Positions 27,119 through 34,879 of a DNA stretch of 36,239 bases are shown here, one piece after another. The notes under the pieces are model-generated. The model searched no databases, was not told where the DNA came from, and worked only from the letters and a program-made list of their open reading frames with translations. The translations under genes were made by a program, and so were the position numbers. The stretch spans positions 1 through 36,239 of the forward strand of contig NZ_JAHLDL010000042.1 in the NCBI RefSeq assembly GCF_018861315.1. The letters run 5' to 3'. The stretch comes from Clostridium bowmanii (GTDB taxonomy: Bacteria; Bacillota; Clostridia; Clostridiales; Clostridiaceae). Position 1 is the stretch's first letter, and every line of letters begins with the position of its first letter.

Positions 27119-27523
27119 TTATTTGATGTGACGAAATCCTTCAAGCTTTGTTAAAGCTATTTGAAATTTCTCTTTAGAATTTATTAAAGAAAGCTCTTTT
27201 TCTTCAAGTAAAGCTATTTGCTCTTTAATTTGATTTATAGATTTATCTATCACAGAATTGTCTTTTATATCTCCATTAAAAATTCCTTTAACGTCATTTC
27301 CCAGTTCCATAATTACTTTAACATCTTTTAAGCAGAAGCCTAAACTTTCTCTTAAATCCTTTATTCTATTAATATTTTTAATGTCTTCTTCAGTATATAA
27401 TCTATAAGAAGCATCGGTTCTTTTAGGTTCTATAAGTTTCAAGTCTTCATAATATCTTAAGGCCCTTTTTGTAAGCCCAGTTTTAAGAGCAACTTCTTCT
27501 ATTTTATAATATGTTGTATCCAT
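27119..27523 (-). CDS. MerR family transcriptional regulator
   Basis: A 134-residue MerR-type regulator. The N-terminal winged helix has YYKIEEVALKTGLTKRALRY, then YEDLKLIEPKR and YRLYTEEDI, as in drug-sensing MerR proteins. The C-terminal half is a coiled-coil dimer helix (about 80-125) with little room for a ligand domain and no metal-binding cysteines. First gene of an operon with the MATE exporter. Its promoter has the MerR-class 19-bp spacer and an overlapping 28-bp palindrome, so it probably regulates itself and the exporter by twisting this promoter. Confidence 0.92.
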   Translation of the reverse strand: MDTTYYKIEEVALKTGLTKRALRYYEDLKLIEPKRTDASYRLYTEEDIKNINRIKDLRESLGFCLKDVKVIMELGNDVKGIFNGDIKDNSVIDKSINQIKEQIALLEEKELSLINSKEKFQIALTKLEGFRHIK

Positions 27524-27539
27524 AATTCACCTCACTAAA

Positions 27540-27579
27540 ATATTATGCACCACTATAACCTTTACGTCAAGGTTATAGT
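27540..27579 (-). promoter_or_regulatory. MerR-type promoter with 19-bp spacer and palindromic operator
   Basis: Minus-strand TTGACG (27565-27570), a 19-bp spacer and TAATAT (27540-27545). A perfect inverted repeat, ACTATAACCTT (27552-27562) and AAGGTTATAGT (27569-27579) around six bases, covers the -35 and half of the spacer. An over-long spacer with an operator is the hallmark of MerR-activated promoters. Confidence 0.8.
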
Positions 27580-27672
27580 TACGTATTCTACTGACTTCAT
27601 TAGGTTAAATTGAAGGGAAACAAAATTGCCAAGCATCTCAATTTTAGTATTTTATATTTGCTATATTTACCC

Positions 27673-27688
27673 AGGGGCCAGACCCCTT
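27673..27688 (-). terminator. Small GC hairpin over the signal peptidase stop codon
   Basis: AGGGG (27673-27677) and CCCCT (27683-27687) form a short stem that overlaps the stop codon of the signal peptidase gene. T-rich sequence follows on the minus strand only after some bases, so it is a weak terminator. Confidence 0.35.
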
Positions 27689-28226
27689 ATTTACTAAGAG
27701 CATCATTCCCAATCACAAATTTTCCAAATCTCTTAAATGGATATACTATAAACTGCGCTTTTCCTTTTATATCTTTACTATCTATATACGGATTTTCCCA
27801 TCTTCTAGCATCTTTGGAGTTTGCTCTATTATCTCCAAAAAACAAATATTTATTTTCTGGAACCTTAAATTGTATACCTAACTCTTCCTTGTTTACTACA
27901 TAAGGCTCTTTAAATTTCTTTCCATTAACAAAAACTTCTCCGGTATCTTTTACATCAACTACATCTCCTGGGAGGCCAATCAGTCTTTTTATTAATTTCT
28001 CTTTTAATTCATAAGAATAAAAGACAATTATGTCACCTCTTTTTAATTTACTTTTTTTATAAACCCTTGCAACTGCAATTTTATCTCCTATCTTAATTGT
28101 TGGGTACATAGATTCTGATGGAACTTTAACATTGTAAAATAGAAATCTATTTATTAATGTTGCTAAAATTATTGCTGAAATTATTGGCATCAACCACTCT
28201 TTACTAACCTGTTTTAATAACTTCAT
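27687..28226 (-). CDS. lepB: Signal peptidase I
   Basis: A 179-residue type I signal peptidase that cleaves signal peptides from exported proteins at the outer face of the membrane. One N-terminal membrane anchor (about 12-30), then box B PSESMYPT with the catalytic Ser39, box D KRLIGLPGD with the general base Lys80, and box E GDNRANSKDARRW. Length is typical of Gram-positive SipS-type enzymes. AAGGGGG precedes the start. It is third in a row with an ECF sigma factor and a small membrane protein (22 bp gap), so it may be part of that stress regulon. Confidence 0.94.
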   Translation of the reverse strand: MKLLKQVSKEWLMPIISAIILATLINRFLFYNVKVPSESMYPTIKIGDKIAVARVYKKSKLKRGDIIVFYSYELKEKLIKRLIGLPGDVVDVKDTGEVFVNGKKFKEPYVVNKEELGIQFKVPENKYLFFGDNRANSKDARRWENPYIDSKDIKGKAQFIVYPFKRFGKFVIGNDALSK

Positions 28227-28248
28227 TTATTTAACCCCCTTTTAAAAA

Positions 28249-28479
28249 CTACAATGCACTAATTGGAGTGAAAATAGACATAAAAATACATATTAAAATC
28301 CACACTTGAATCACCAATTTCAAAACTTTTTTTAAGATGCAAGATAAATAACAATAAGATCGTTGCCTTGAGTCATAAAAAAGTCTTTGATATATTCTTT
28401 GTTTAGTTCCAACTGGCGGTTCAATTTCTATATTTATAGATTTAAACATTTCTTTTAAGATTTCATCTTGATTCATCAT
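28249..28479 (-). CDS. Small membrane protein, putative mini anti-sigma factor
   Basis: About 76 residues. The start is taken as ATG 28479, six bases after AGGAG; an ATG at 28485 touches the site and one at 28476 is also possible. The N-terminal 45 residues are polar, with a short IEPPVGTKQRIYQRLF segment; one membrane helix (about 54-72) follows and the protein ends at once. The gene overlaps the end of the ECF sigma gene, the usual place for the anti-sigma factor. It is much shorter than usual anti-sigma proteins and has no zinc (HxxxCxxC) motif. The role is inferred from position only. Confidence 0.6.
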   Translation of the reverse strand: MMNQDEILKEMFKSINIEIEPPVGTKQRIYQRLFYDSRQRSYCYLSCILKKVLKLVIQVWILICIFMSIFTPISAL

Positions 28480-29020
28480 ATTCATCTCCTGATATCTTTA
28501 TAAATTCTTTTTTGAAACTGATTTTCGATCTTTGTAATAACCCATCAATAGACCTTGGTGTTTTGCATAAGTATTTTGCAATGTCGTTTACACTATAATT
28601 ATCTATATATTTAAGAATAAGAACATACTTATAAATAGGCTTCAAATTATTTAATGTTTCTAAAATTACTTTTCTAGTCTCCAAATTGATAACCATGAAT
28701 TCAATATCTTGATTGTCTTCTACGTAATCAATTTCTTCTGCATAAGCAAAACTCTCCTTCCGGATAGTATTTCTATAATAATTTAACACTTTATTTTTTG
28801 CTATTCCACAGAGCCAAGTTTTATAGGAGCTTGTACCTTTATAGTTAGTGAGAACTTTCATTGCACTTACAAAAGTCTCCTGAACTATATCCTCTGTGGA
28901 TTCTTTGTTTGCAGCCAATCTTAAAAATACGAAAGAATAAACATACTTAAAATTTGAATCATATATTTCCTTAAATTTTTCATTATCCCTTTTCTTATTA
29001 TTAAAAATATTCTTTATCAT
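28463..29020 (-). CDS. RNA polymerase sigma factor, ECF (sigma-70 family)
   Basis: A 185-residue extracytoplasmic-function sigma factor with region 2 (about 18-85, including ESTEDIVQETFVSAMK and KTWLCGIAKNKVLNYYR) and region 4 (about 125-175, YVLILKYIDNYSVNDIAKYL and a recognition helix TPRSIDGLLQRSK). Regions 1.1 and 3 are absent as expected. AGGTGG precedes the start. It is followed by an overlapping small membrane protein and by signal peptidase I, so it may control envelope protein processing. A long leader of nearly 190 nt separates it from a sigmaA-type promoter at 29215-29243. Confidence 0.92.
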   Translation of the reverse strand: MIKNIFNNKKRDNEKFKEIYDSNFKYVYSFVFLRLAANKESTEDIVQETFVSAMKVLTNYKGTSSYKTWLCGIAKNKVLNYYRNTIRKESFAYAEEIDYVEDNQDIEFMVINLETRKVILETLNNLKPIYKYVLILKYIDNYSVNDIAKYLCKTPRSIDGLLQRSKISFKKEFIKISGDEYDESR

Positions 29021-29330
29021 CTATTTCCACCTAACCATTTGTAGTACTAAAGTATAATCTTAGATCATTCGTAATTTATCATTTTATCAAAGCCTTCATA
29101 TCTTAGTAACACAACAAGATGAAATCCCCCGAAAAAATTAAAAATATTTATTTTTCTTCTTCATGTATGTGATTCATACCTTATATCTAATTCTTTTATA
29201 TTATTTAATGCCTAATTGTACCATAAATATATAACTATCTAAATACAGTATATTACATGTTTTTTATGCTTTTACATATTAATTAAGGGTAAGAGTTATT
29301 AAATTAAGTTACTATTTGCAACATAGAAAA
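29021..29330. other. Gene-free leader upstream of the ECF sigma gene
   Basis: No protein gene is seen. The minus strand carries the sigma factor promoter and a leader of about 190 nt. That leader contains a CGGGGGATTTC segment (about 29123-29133) and very short frames such as TTG-TTG-TGT-TAC-TAA. No known riboswitch consensus was recognised. Confidence 0.4.
29215..29243 (-). promoter_or_regulatory. Candidate promoter of the ECF sigma operon
   Basis: Minus-strand TTTAGA (29238-29243), 17-bp spacer, TACAAT (29215-29220) preceded by TGG, an extended -10. Distance to the start codon is about 195 bp. Confidence 0.5.
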
Positions 29331-29368
29331 AGAGCCTATTCCATAGATTTCTCTATGAAATAAGCTCT
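29331..29368 (-). terminator. Terminator of the nitroreductase-like gene
   Basis: AGAGC..TATT..CATAG (29331-29346) pairs with CTATG..AATA..GCTCT (29353-29368) over about 16 bases. On the minus strand it is followed by TTTTT and lies 30 bp after the stop codon. Confidence 0.75.
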
Positions 29369-29397
29369 CCCTTTTTATCTATTAGTTAAAGTGTCAA

Positions 29398-29997
29398 TTA
29401 TTTAAATACTTTAATACGATTTTCTAATGGTTGAAACTGTTTTTCATCCGGCTGTGCTGTTGGTTTACCAAATGGCATTTGTGCAATAAGTTTCCAGTTA
29501 CTTGGCACGTTCCACTCTTTTTTTACTTCTTCCTCAATGAGTGCGTTATAATGTTGTAGTGATGCACCAAACCCTTCAATTTCTAAGGCAGTCCATATAA
29601 CGTATTGGTGCATTCCACTTGATTGCTGAGACCATATTGGAAAATTGTCCGCATATAGAGGAAATTGACTCTGAAGAGATTCAGTTACAGCAGCATCTTC
29701 AAAGAATAAAACTGTACCATATCCATTACCGAATGAATTTATTTTATCCTCAGTTTCACCAAACTTATCAGCAGGAACTATCTTCCTTAGAGCCTCTTTT
29801 GTAATATCCCATAATTTATCGTGATGTTTTTCTAACAATAAAATTACTCTAGCACTTTGAGAATTAAATGGTGATGGAGTATTCTTCACGGCCTGTTCAA
29901 TAACTTCTTTTATTACCTCATCTGTTGTTACCTTTTCTTTACTAATTGCATAAAATGAACGTCTGTCTGCTACAGCAGTGTAAAAATCTTTTTTCAT
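29398..29997 (-). CDS. Nitroreductase family protein
   Basis: A 199-residue FMN-dependent oxidoreductase of the nitroreductase superfamily, similar in layout to the YfhC/HBN1-like group: DRRSFYAISKEKVTTDEVI near the N-terminus, PSPFNSQSARVILL as the flavin-binding loop, GASLQHYN and AQMPFGKPTAQP in the C-terminal part. It would reduce nitro compounds, quinones or similar electrophiles with NAD(P)H. The start is ATG 29997 because GGAGG lies eight bases upstream; a TTG five codons earlier overlaps the site. A MarR regulator lies upstream on the same strand, and a MarR-type palindrome (30108-30144) sits in the gap, so the gene is likely induced by toxic electrophiles. Confidence 0.9.
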   Translation of the reverse strand: MKKDFYTAVADRRSFYAISKEKVTTDEVIKEVIEQAVKNTPSPFNSQSARVILLLEKHHDKLWDITKEALRKIVPADKFGETEDKINSFGNGYGTVLFFEDAAVTESLQSQFPLYADNFPIWSQQSSGMHQYVIWTALEIEGFGASLQHYNALIEEEVKKEWNVPSNWKLIAQMPFGKPTAQPDEKQFQPLENRIKVFK

Positions 29998-30107
29998 ATT
30001 ATATTCCTCCAATTTTTATTAACTATTATTTTCTCATTATTTTCAAATACAAACTAATGTATGCCTAATTATATTTAACTAAATCATAAAATAATTTCTT
30101 TAATTAT

Positions 30108-30144
30108 CATACAACTAATTAGTTTATTACTAATTAGTTGTATG
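30108..30144. promoter_or_regulatory. MarR-type operator in front of the nitroreductase-like gene
   Basis: Perfect inverted repeat: arms 30108-30123 and 30129-30144 (CATACAACTAATTAGT and complement) around TTATT. It contains the CTAATTAG core twice, the same core found in the MarR gene's own promoter. It could also act as a stem-loop ending the MarR transcript. Confidence 0.75.
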
Positions 30145-30169
30145 TAATTAAAATATATGGTGTACATAT

Positions 30170-30616
30170 TTATACACCTGATAATTTTTTAAGTAACCCT
30201 ATTAAATTTATCTTTTCCTGTGAAGTTAAGTTACTAAAGATTTCATTTATATTTTCTAAATGTTTTGGGAATATGTCTCTCATAACACTTTTCCCTTCTT
30301 CGGTAATACTTATTAAATTAACTCGTCTATCTTTTGGATGAGTACATCTCTTAACTAAATTTACCTTAACTAAATTATCTATAACAACCGTCATATTCCC
30401 ACCAGTGGAAAGAATTCTTTCTATTATTTCACAGACCTTTAAATCTCCTTTATGATATAAAATCTCAAGTACTGCAAACTGAGAAACAGTTAGCCCCCCC
30501 TCTTTAATAGTTTTATATTCTGTCTTATGAACATTTTGAGTACATCTACTTAATGCTATCAATGTCTTTAAATTTAAATCTACTAATTTTCCATAAGTAT
30601 TCTTTTCTTTATCCAT
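30170..30616 (-). CDS. MarR family transcriptional regulator (apparently leaderless mRNA)
   Basis: A 148-residue MarR repressor. The winged-helix region (about 40-105) shows LTVSQFAVLEILYHKGDLKV, then ILSTGGNMTVVIDNL as recognition helix and KRCTHPKDRRVNLISITEEG as the wing, with dimer helices at both ends. The start ATG (30614-30616) has no ribosome binding site and lies only six bases after the -10 box, so transcription should begin at or next to the start codon. A 20-bp palindrome fills the promoter spacer, giving tight autorepression. The likely second target is the downstream nitroreductase-like gene. Confidence 0.92.
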   Translation of the reverse strand: MDKEKNTYGKLVDLNLKTLIALSRCTQNVHKTEYKTIKEGGLTVSQFAVLEILYHKGDLKVCEIIERILSTGGNMTVVIDNLVKVNLVKRCTHPKDRRVNLISITEEGKSVMRDIFPKHLENINEIFSNLTSQEKINLIGLLKKLSGV

Positions 30617-30622
30617 ACTTAT

Positions 30623-30651
30623 AATATATTACTAATTAGTAATATCGTCAA
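30623..30651 (-). promoter_or_regulatory. MarR promoter with operator in the spacer
   Basis: Minus-strand TTGACG (30646-30651), 17-bp spacer, TATATT (30623-30628). A perfect 20-bp palindrome with core CTAATTAG (30626-30645) spans the whole spacer, so a bound repressor would block RNA polymerase. The expected start point coincides with the ATG at 30616. Confidence 0.8.
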
Positions 30652-30708
30652 GTTTTTTTTATAAATAGCAAATATAAATATTAAGAAGACTTTGCAACTT
30701 AGGAACTA

Positions 30709-30807
30709 TTAGATTATAAATCCTATAATATTTAGTAATATAGCTCCTATTAATGCTATCCCCAATACAAAACACGTTAATGCCCATAAAGCTTTTAAAA
30801 ACCGCAT
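30709..30807 (-). CDS. 32-residue single-pass membrane peptide
   Basis: A 32-codon frame from ATG 30807 to TAA 30709, preceded by AGGAGGAATAGAATA, a consensus ribosome binding site at good spacing. The peptide starts MRFLKALWAL and continues as one hydrophobic helix with glycines (FVLGIALIGAILL) to the end, positive charges only at the N-terminus, so it should insert with its N-terminus inside. I do not recognise the family. It could be a small subunit or regulator of a membrane complex, or a type I toxin; no antisense RNA was identified. It lies just upstream of the MarR promoter on the same strand. Too short for most gene finders. Confidence 0.6.
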   Translation of the reverse strand: MRFLKALWALTCFVLGIALIGAILLNIIGFII

Positions 30808-31250
30808 TATTCTATTCCTCCTGTATAATTAATACACTCAAATATTTGTGAATTATTTTCATTAATTCTTAGTGCATAATCGAAATATTTAAAACATATT
30901 TTATATTATATTTATGAAGAACGTTGATTATGAGTTTTTTAGTATCCAGCCAGGTTATTTATATTTCTAATTTTTTTCACTGCCCCAATTGATATTCTTA
31001 CTTATTTCACCATAATTCTTTGTTCTCCTATAATATAATGCTGCTATCTGAGTCAATTTCTCTCCACAATTTATTAATTCGGCTCTGTTGAAAATTGATG
31101 TTTTCTGAATATTTAATTATAGTAAAAGCATATGAAACTTTACGGTGTTTTGTTATATCAAGTGTATAATCAGTAAAAATAGATTTAGAGGCTTTAGGGA
31201 GAAGAGGACAAGAGGAAGTTTCAAGAAATGCCAAGTAAATTAAATAAATA
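30808..31250. other. Intergenic region with coding debris only
   Basis: About 440 bp without an intact gene. It contains the remnant at 30967-31116 and, on the + strand near 31173-31237, a short frame without a start (KIDLEALGRRGQEEVSRNAK). It looks like a graveyard of small gene fragments. No terminal inverted repeats of an insertion sequence were found. Confidence 0.4.
30967..31116 (-). pseudogene. C-terminal fragment of an unidentified protein
   Basis: 49 codons without a start codon end in TAG at 30967-30969. The composition is protein-like (FNRAELINCGEKLTQIAAL, then YYRRTKNYGEISKNINW). A stop codon lies directly upstream in frame. I do not recognise the family. Could be chance, but the absence of biased A/T codons argues for decayed coding sequence. 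Confidence 0.3.
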
Positions 31251-31278
31251 ACAAAAATCCATAGAGATTCATATACTA
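31251..31278 (+). promoter_or_regulatory. SigmaK-like promoter of the 31308 gene
   Basis: CATATACTA (31270-31278) fits the -10 consensus CATAnnnTA of the mother-cell factor sigmaK, with ACAA (31251-31254) 15 bp upstream as the -35 AC element. The same two elements at the same spacing recur in the duplicate at 35979-36006, although the spacer sequences differ. Confidence 0.5.
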
Positions 31279-31307
31279 TATTGTAAATACTTTTAGGAGT
31301 TAATTTA

Positions 31308-31661
31308 ATGTATATTGATGAAGAGACTATTAGATTATTTAATCCAACATACAACTGTAAAGTAGAAACTGAAGATTTGCAACAAGAATATAGGATTGGA
31401 CCAACTTCTGCGCCTCCAAACTTTACGCCACCACAACCTCAATCCAAACAATTGGGGGCTACCCCTCTAAATATAGACTCAGGTGCAATTAGACCTTGCC
31501 AATATAAATTCGTATATATATGGCCAAGAAGAGGCAATGGATTTTGGGCATGGTTAACATTTGTTGGCCCTAGATCTATAGCAGGTTTTCGTTGGAATAG
31601 AAATTCTTGGAGATATTTTGGAATGGATCTGAGGGATATCCGTAGTTTTAAGTGTTTTTAA
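31308..31661 (+). CDS. Small clostridial protein of unknown function, putative sporulation product
   Basis: A 117-residue protein. The N-terminal half is variable and Pro/Gln-rich (TSAPPNFTPPQPQSKQLG). The C-terminal half has a conserved aromatic pattern, GAIRPCQYKFVYIWPRRGNG then FWAWLTFVGPRSIAGFRW, NSWRYFG, and a final SFKCF, which I recall as recurring in many clostridial proteins of unknown function, sometimes misnamed transporters. There is no membrane helix or signal peptide; two cysteines flank the conserved half. TTAGGAG precedes the start. The sigmaK-like promoter suggests expression in the mother cell late in sporulation, perhaps as a coat or crust component. Its first 46 bases including the promoter are duplicated at 35998-36043. 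Confidence 0.8.
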   Translation: MYIDEETIRLFNPTYNCKVETEDLQQEYRIGPTSAPPNFTPPQPQSKQLGATPLNIDSGAIRPCQYKFVYIWPRRGNGFWAWLTFVGPRSIAGFRWNRNSWRYFGMDLRDIRSFKCF

Positions 31662-31851
31662 AATAAAATTTATATCCTTAATACTAAACTAATTACACAT
31701 ATATTCACCATATTATTAATATATTTTAACATTATATGCTTTTAGTCTTAATAACTAGTACGCAATAAAATACTAGTTATTAGTACTAATGGTAATAGAT
31801 GTAAACAATTATGATTATTAGTTTATATAAAGAAGGATGGTGTTTTAATAA

Positions 31852-32268
31852 ATGAGTTTTTTAAAGAAATTAGGGGAAACAATGAAAGATACAGCCTCAA
31901 CTATAGGATCAAAATCCTTAGATATGGTAGAAACCGGGAAACTTAAACTCCAGCGAACCCAACTGGAAACTACTATTAAAGAGAAAAAACTAGAAATCGG
32001 AGACTTGATTTACACAGCTCAGAAACAAACTATTATGGTAGATTCGGATATTTTAAAAAATATATTTGAAATAATAAACGGTCTGGAAAAACAAATTACA
32101 GATATTGACGAAAAACTTCATAAAGAAGTAGTCCTGACAACTTCAACACCTGCTTTCCATGAAGATGTTCAGGATGAATCCATCCCTTCACAAATTTACT
32201 GCTCAAAGTGTGGGCAAGAACTATCTAAGGGAGCTAAGTTCTGCATCCGATGCTGTGAATCCCAATAA
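31852..32268 (+). CDS. Zinc-ribbon domain protein
   Basis: A 138-residue protein. The first 100 residues form an amphipathic start (MSFLKKLGETMKDTASTIG) and a long coiled coil (about 25-95, KLKLQRTQLETTIKEKKLEI and onward). A linker leads to a C-terminal zinc ribbon with CSKCGQELSKGAKFCIRC: two CxxC pairs that bind one zinc. This layout is common in clostridia and bacilli, where the function is largely unknown. Ribosome binding is by AAGGATGGTG at slightly long spacing. It stands alone, followed by a weak hairpin and then copy C of the repeated small RNA. Confidence 0.85.
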   Translation: MSFLKKLGETMKDTASTIGSKSLDMVETGKLKLQRTQLETTIKEKKLEIGDLIYTAQKQTIMVDSDILKNIFEIINGLEKQITDIDEKLHKEVVLTTSTPAFHEDVQDESIPSQIYCSKCGQELSKGAKFCIRCCESQ

Positions 32269-32313
32269 TAATCCTATAAATATTTTTCATTATTCACTTT
32301 AATAACAAAAAAA

Positions 32314-32340
32314 TATCAAACTCTGGCTTAGAATTTGATA
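32314..32340 (+). terminator. Weak hairpin after the zinc-ribbon gene
   Basis: TATCAAACTCT (32314-32324) pairs with AGAATTTGATA (32330-32340) with one mismatch. There is no T-run behind it, so read-through into the small RNA copy C is possible. Confidence 0.35.
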
Positions 32341-32342
32341 GT

Positions 32343-32508
32343 AATTTACAATTAATTTTTAGTTTTGTCACTGTAATGACACATAGAATTGTTACTATAA
32401 GTGAATAGAAGGTGATTGATTTTTTTAATTAGAGTCCCCCTTTAATTAAATATAAATTTAATATAAAATCCTTAAAAGAACTGATTTAATATAATCAGTT
32501 CTTTTTTT
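32343..32508 (+). ncRNA. Repeated putative small RNA, copy C (C-rich loop)
   Basis: Third copy of the family at 4810 and 15611. AATTTACAATTAATTTTTAG, a TGTCA-N6-TGACA inverted repeat (32367-32382), GAATTGTTACTATAAG and the hairpin TTTAATTA (32424-32431) / TAATTAAA (32443-32450) around GAGTCCCCCTT are conserved. The terminator stem (32474-32486 / 32493-32505, perfect 13 bp, T-run) has a sequence unrelated to that of copies A and B although its position is the same, which indicates conserved structure rather than recent simple duplication. About 75 bp downstream of the zinc-ribbon gene; no open frame. Confidence 0.55.
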
Positions 32509-32565
32509 CTGTTTCACAATATTATAAGTCAGAACTTAGTTACCAACTTATATTTACTAAATTCT

Positions 32566-33300
32566 TTACACCTTCCACACAAGTATCTTATTTAAAAAGG
32601 ACGTTAACTGCTCCGATTTTGGAGACTTAAATGTTTCCGCACTGTTGCCACTTTCAATTATTTTATTATCCACTAAAAATATTACCTTTTCACATGCATT
32701 TTTAGCAAAACCCATTTCGTGAGTTACAATTATAGTGTTTAGCCCATCATTTTGAAGCTCTCCTAACATATTTAGTACTTCTGAAGTATATTCAGGATCA
32801 AGGGCTGAAGTCGGTTCATCCAGTAATAAAAGTTCTGGTTTTATAGCCACGGCCCTTGCTATAGATATCCTCTGCTTTTGCCCACCCGAGAGTTGAAATG
32901 GATATTTATCCTTTTCCTGCACTAACCCAAACCTACTAAAAAGCTTATTTACTGTTTCTATTGCTTGAGATTTATTTATACCAAAAGTATGAATAAGTGG
33001 AAGTGTAACATTTTCCATAGCAGTAAGATGCTCAAAAAGTCCCTTAGACTGAAATACAAACCCAATATTTTTACGATGAATTTGCAACTCTTTTTCATTG
33101 AAATTAATTTCCTTACCATCAATATACATCTCTCCTGAACTCGGTAGTAGTAGTCCCCCAATAATTCGAAGCAAGGTGGATTTTCCTCCTCCTGAAGGAC
33201 CAATAATGGCAATAGAATTAATATCATCTTCAAAACATACATCCTGAAGTACCACTTGTTTGTCGAAACTTTTACATATGTTTCTTAGCTCTATATTCAT
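32566..33300 (-). CDS. Polar amino acid ABC transporter, ATP-binding protein
   Basis: A 244-residue ATPase of the GlnQ/TcyC type. The start is ATG 33300, with AGAGGAG just upstream; the open frame before it overlaps the permease gene and is not used. Walker A GPSGGGKST, Q-loop VFQSKGLF, signature LSGGQKQRISIARA, Walker B LLLDEPTSALDPE and switch His VTHEMGFAK are complete and typical of amino-acid importers. The start overlaps the permease stop by 29 bp, so translation is coupled. It is last of the operon binding protein - permease - ATPase. Confidence 0.95.
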   Translation of the reverse strand: MNIELRNICKSFDKQVVLQDVCFEDDINSIAIIGPSGGGKSTLLRIIGGLLLPSSGEMYIDGKEINFNEKELQIHRKNIGFVFQSKGLFEHLTAMENVTLPLIHTFGINKSQAIETVNKLFSRFGLVQEKDKYPFQLSGGQKQRISIARAVAIKPELLLLDEPTSALDPEYTSEVLNMLGELQNDGLNTIIVTHEMGFAKNACEKVIFLVDNKIIESGNSAETFKSPKSEQLTSFLNKILVWKV

Positions 33301-34057
33301 GCTTATATCTCCTCTCAAGCCATGTTGATACCATTGAAACACTAAAGGTAAGTATAAAATATAAGAACCCAACGAATATATAATTCTCAAACATTCTAAA
33401 GTTATCTGCAGATATTTCCTGTATTGTTTGAGTAAGCTCAATTACAGCAATTACAGAAAGCAGAGAAGAATCCTTTATTATAGATGAAAATTGACCCGCA
33501 AGTGCTGGTAATATTCTAGCCATCAAAATTGGGAAAGTGACCAGCTTAAAAGTTTTTATAGGTGTAAGTCCAATAGCTTTTGCTATTTCATATTGCTGAT
33601 TATCAATACTTTCAAGGCCCCCCCTTATAATCTCAGAAATATATGCTCCTTCAAATATAGACAGAATTATAATTCCAGCTAAGTATCTATTGTTAATCCC
33701 CCAAGCTGTGCCAATAATATAGTAAAAAAAGTAGATTTGCACCAAAAGAGGTGTGCCTCTTATTAAGTGTATATAAATCTTACATAGATAATTTATTATT
33801 AGTACCTTCGACTTCTGGGCGATAGCAGTTAATGAGCCAATAAATAAACTTATTATTAGACTGCCAATAGATATCACTATAGTCATTAAAAATCCTTGCC
33901 ATATTCGCTGTTTATACTTAAGCAGAGTTGTAAAATCTAATTTCAAACCAATTGAACTTATAGATAACCACATAAAACAAATAAGAATTAACAAAACACA
34001 AAAAGCACTTAGAACTTTATTGATAACTGTTGGATTTTCATTATGTGTATATTTCAT
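33272..34057 (-). CDS. Polar amino acid ABC transporter, permease
   Basis: A 261-residue inner-membrane permease of the His/Glu/Gln/Arg (HEQRo/HisM) type. An extra N-terminal membrane segment (about 14-35) precedes the conserved five-helix domain, which starts GFLMTIVISIGSLIISLFIG. The EAA loop for contact with the ATPase reads EIAKAIGLTPIKTFKLVTFP, and IRGTPLLVQIYFFYY is the family motif. AAGGAG precedes the start. It lies 9 bp after the binding protein gene. It probably forms a homodimer, since only one permease is encoded. Confidence 0.94.
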   Translation of the reverse strand: MKYTHNENPTVINKVLSAFCVLLILICFMWLSISSIGLKLDFTTLLKYKQRIWQGFLMTIVISIGSLIISLFIGSLTAIAQKSKVLIINYLCKIYIHLIRGTPLLVQIYFFYYIIGTAWGINNRYLAGIIILSIFEGAYISEIIRGGLESIDNQQYEIAKAIGLTPIKTFKLVTFPILMARILPALAGQFSSIIKDSSLLSVIAVIELTQTIQEISADNFRMFENYIFVGFLYFILTFSVSMVSTWLERRYKHEYRAKKHM

Positions 34058-34066
34058 ATTATCTCC

Positions 34067-34879
34067 TTAATCAAAAAACCATGGAAATGAAAGCTTGTCA
34101 AATATCTTCTTTTCCTCTAGCATATATTTGTTTGTAAGCTTATTAAATCCACCTTTTGCCTTATATTCTTTTATAAAAGAATTTATTTTATTTAGCAGTT
34201 CGGAATTTCCCTTATTAACAGCCATTCCCCAATTTTCGCTATCCTGGAATGGTATTAGTATAGCTTTTGTAGTTTCCTTATTAGACTGATTCTGACGGTA
34301 AATTGTTAGTTGATCATAAATAAAAGCATCTGCTTTGCCTTGTACAACTTCTGTAACACATGCGTTTTCAGAAGTTAGTGCATTTATCTTTGCCTTTGTC
34401 AATTTAGCATTAGCATATATATACCCAGTTGTACCTTTTTTAACATCTATAACTTTATCATCCCGATTTAAGTCTTCGACCTTATTTATATTAGAATTAT
34501 TATTTACTAATAATCCAAGATAGGAGTGAGCATATGGATTCGAGAAGTCCACAACCTTTTTACGTTCATCAGTAATAGTCATAGAAGATATAACAACATC
34601 TACCTTTCCAGTCTGAAGTGATGGGATAAGTCCATCCCAATTAGTATTTTCAATTTTTACTGGTCTTTTTAAATATTCACCCAAAGCTTTTGCCAAATCT
34701 ACGCTTATGCCACTTGGATTTCCCTTGGCATCTTTTGTCTCAAAAGGTGGATATGCAAGTTCCATCCCTATAACTAAAGGTTTATCCTCAGTCTTCACGT
34801 CGACTTTTTTCGATGTACAACCTACAAATAATGTTCCTGTCATTATAAATATTAATAAAAATGATAATGTTTTTTTCAT
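34067..34879 (-). CDS. Amino acid ABC transporter, substrate-binding lipoprotein
   Basis: A 270-residue lipoprotein (SBP_bac_3 family). The signal peptide ends in a lipobox LFVGC with the lipidated Cys21, so it is anchored to the outside of the membrane. Family features are IGMELAYPPFETKDAKGNPSG, written as the usual MELAYPPFE and GxxSGxSVDLAKAL patterns, then DGLIPSLQTGKVDVVISSMTIT and the ERKKVVDFSNPY motif. The binding residues suggest a polar amino acid, but which one cannot be read. The C-terminus (FDKLSFPWFFD) is slightly longer than usual. AGGGGG precedes the start. First gene of the importer operon; TATAAT-like boxes at about 34911-34930 may be its promoter. Confidence 0.94.
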   Translation of the reverse strand: MKKTLSFLLIFIMTGTLFVGCTSKKVDVKTEDKPLVIGMELAYPPFETKDAKGNPSGISVDLAKALGEYLKRPVKIENTNWDGLIPSLQTGKVDVVISSMTITDERKKVVDFSNPYAHSYLGLLVNNNSNINKVEDLNRDDKVIDVKKGTTGYIYANAKLTKAKINALTSENACVTEVVQGKADAFIYDQLTIYRQNQSNKETTKAILIPFQDSENWGMAVNKGNSELLNKINSFIKEYKAKGGFNKLTNKYMLEEKKIFDKLSFPWFFD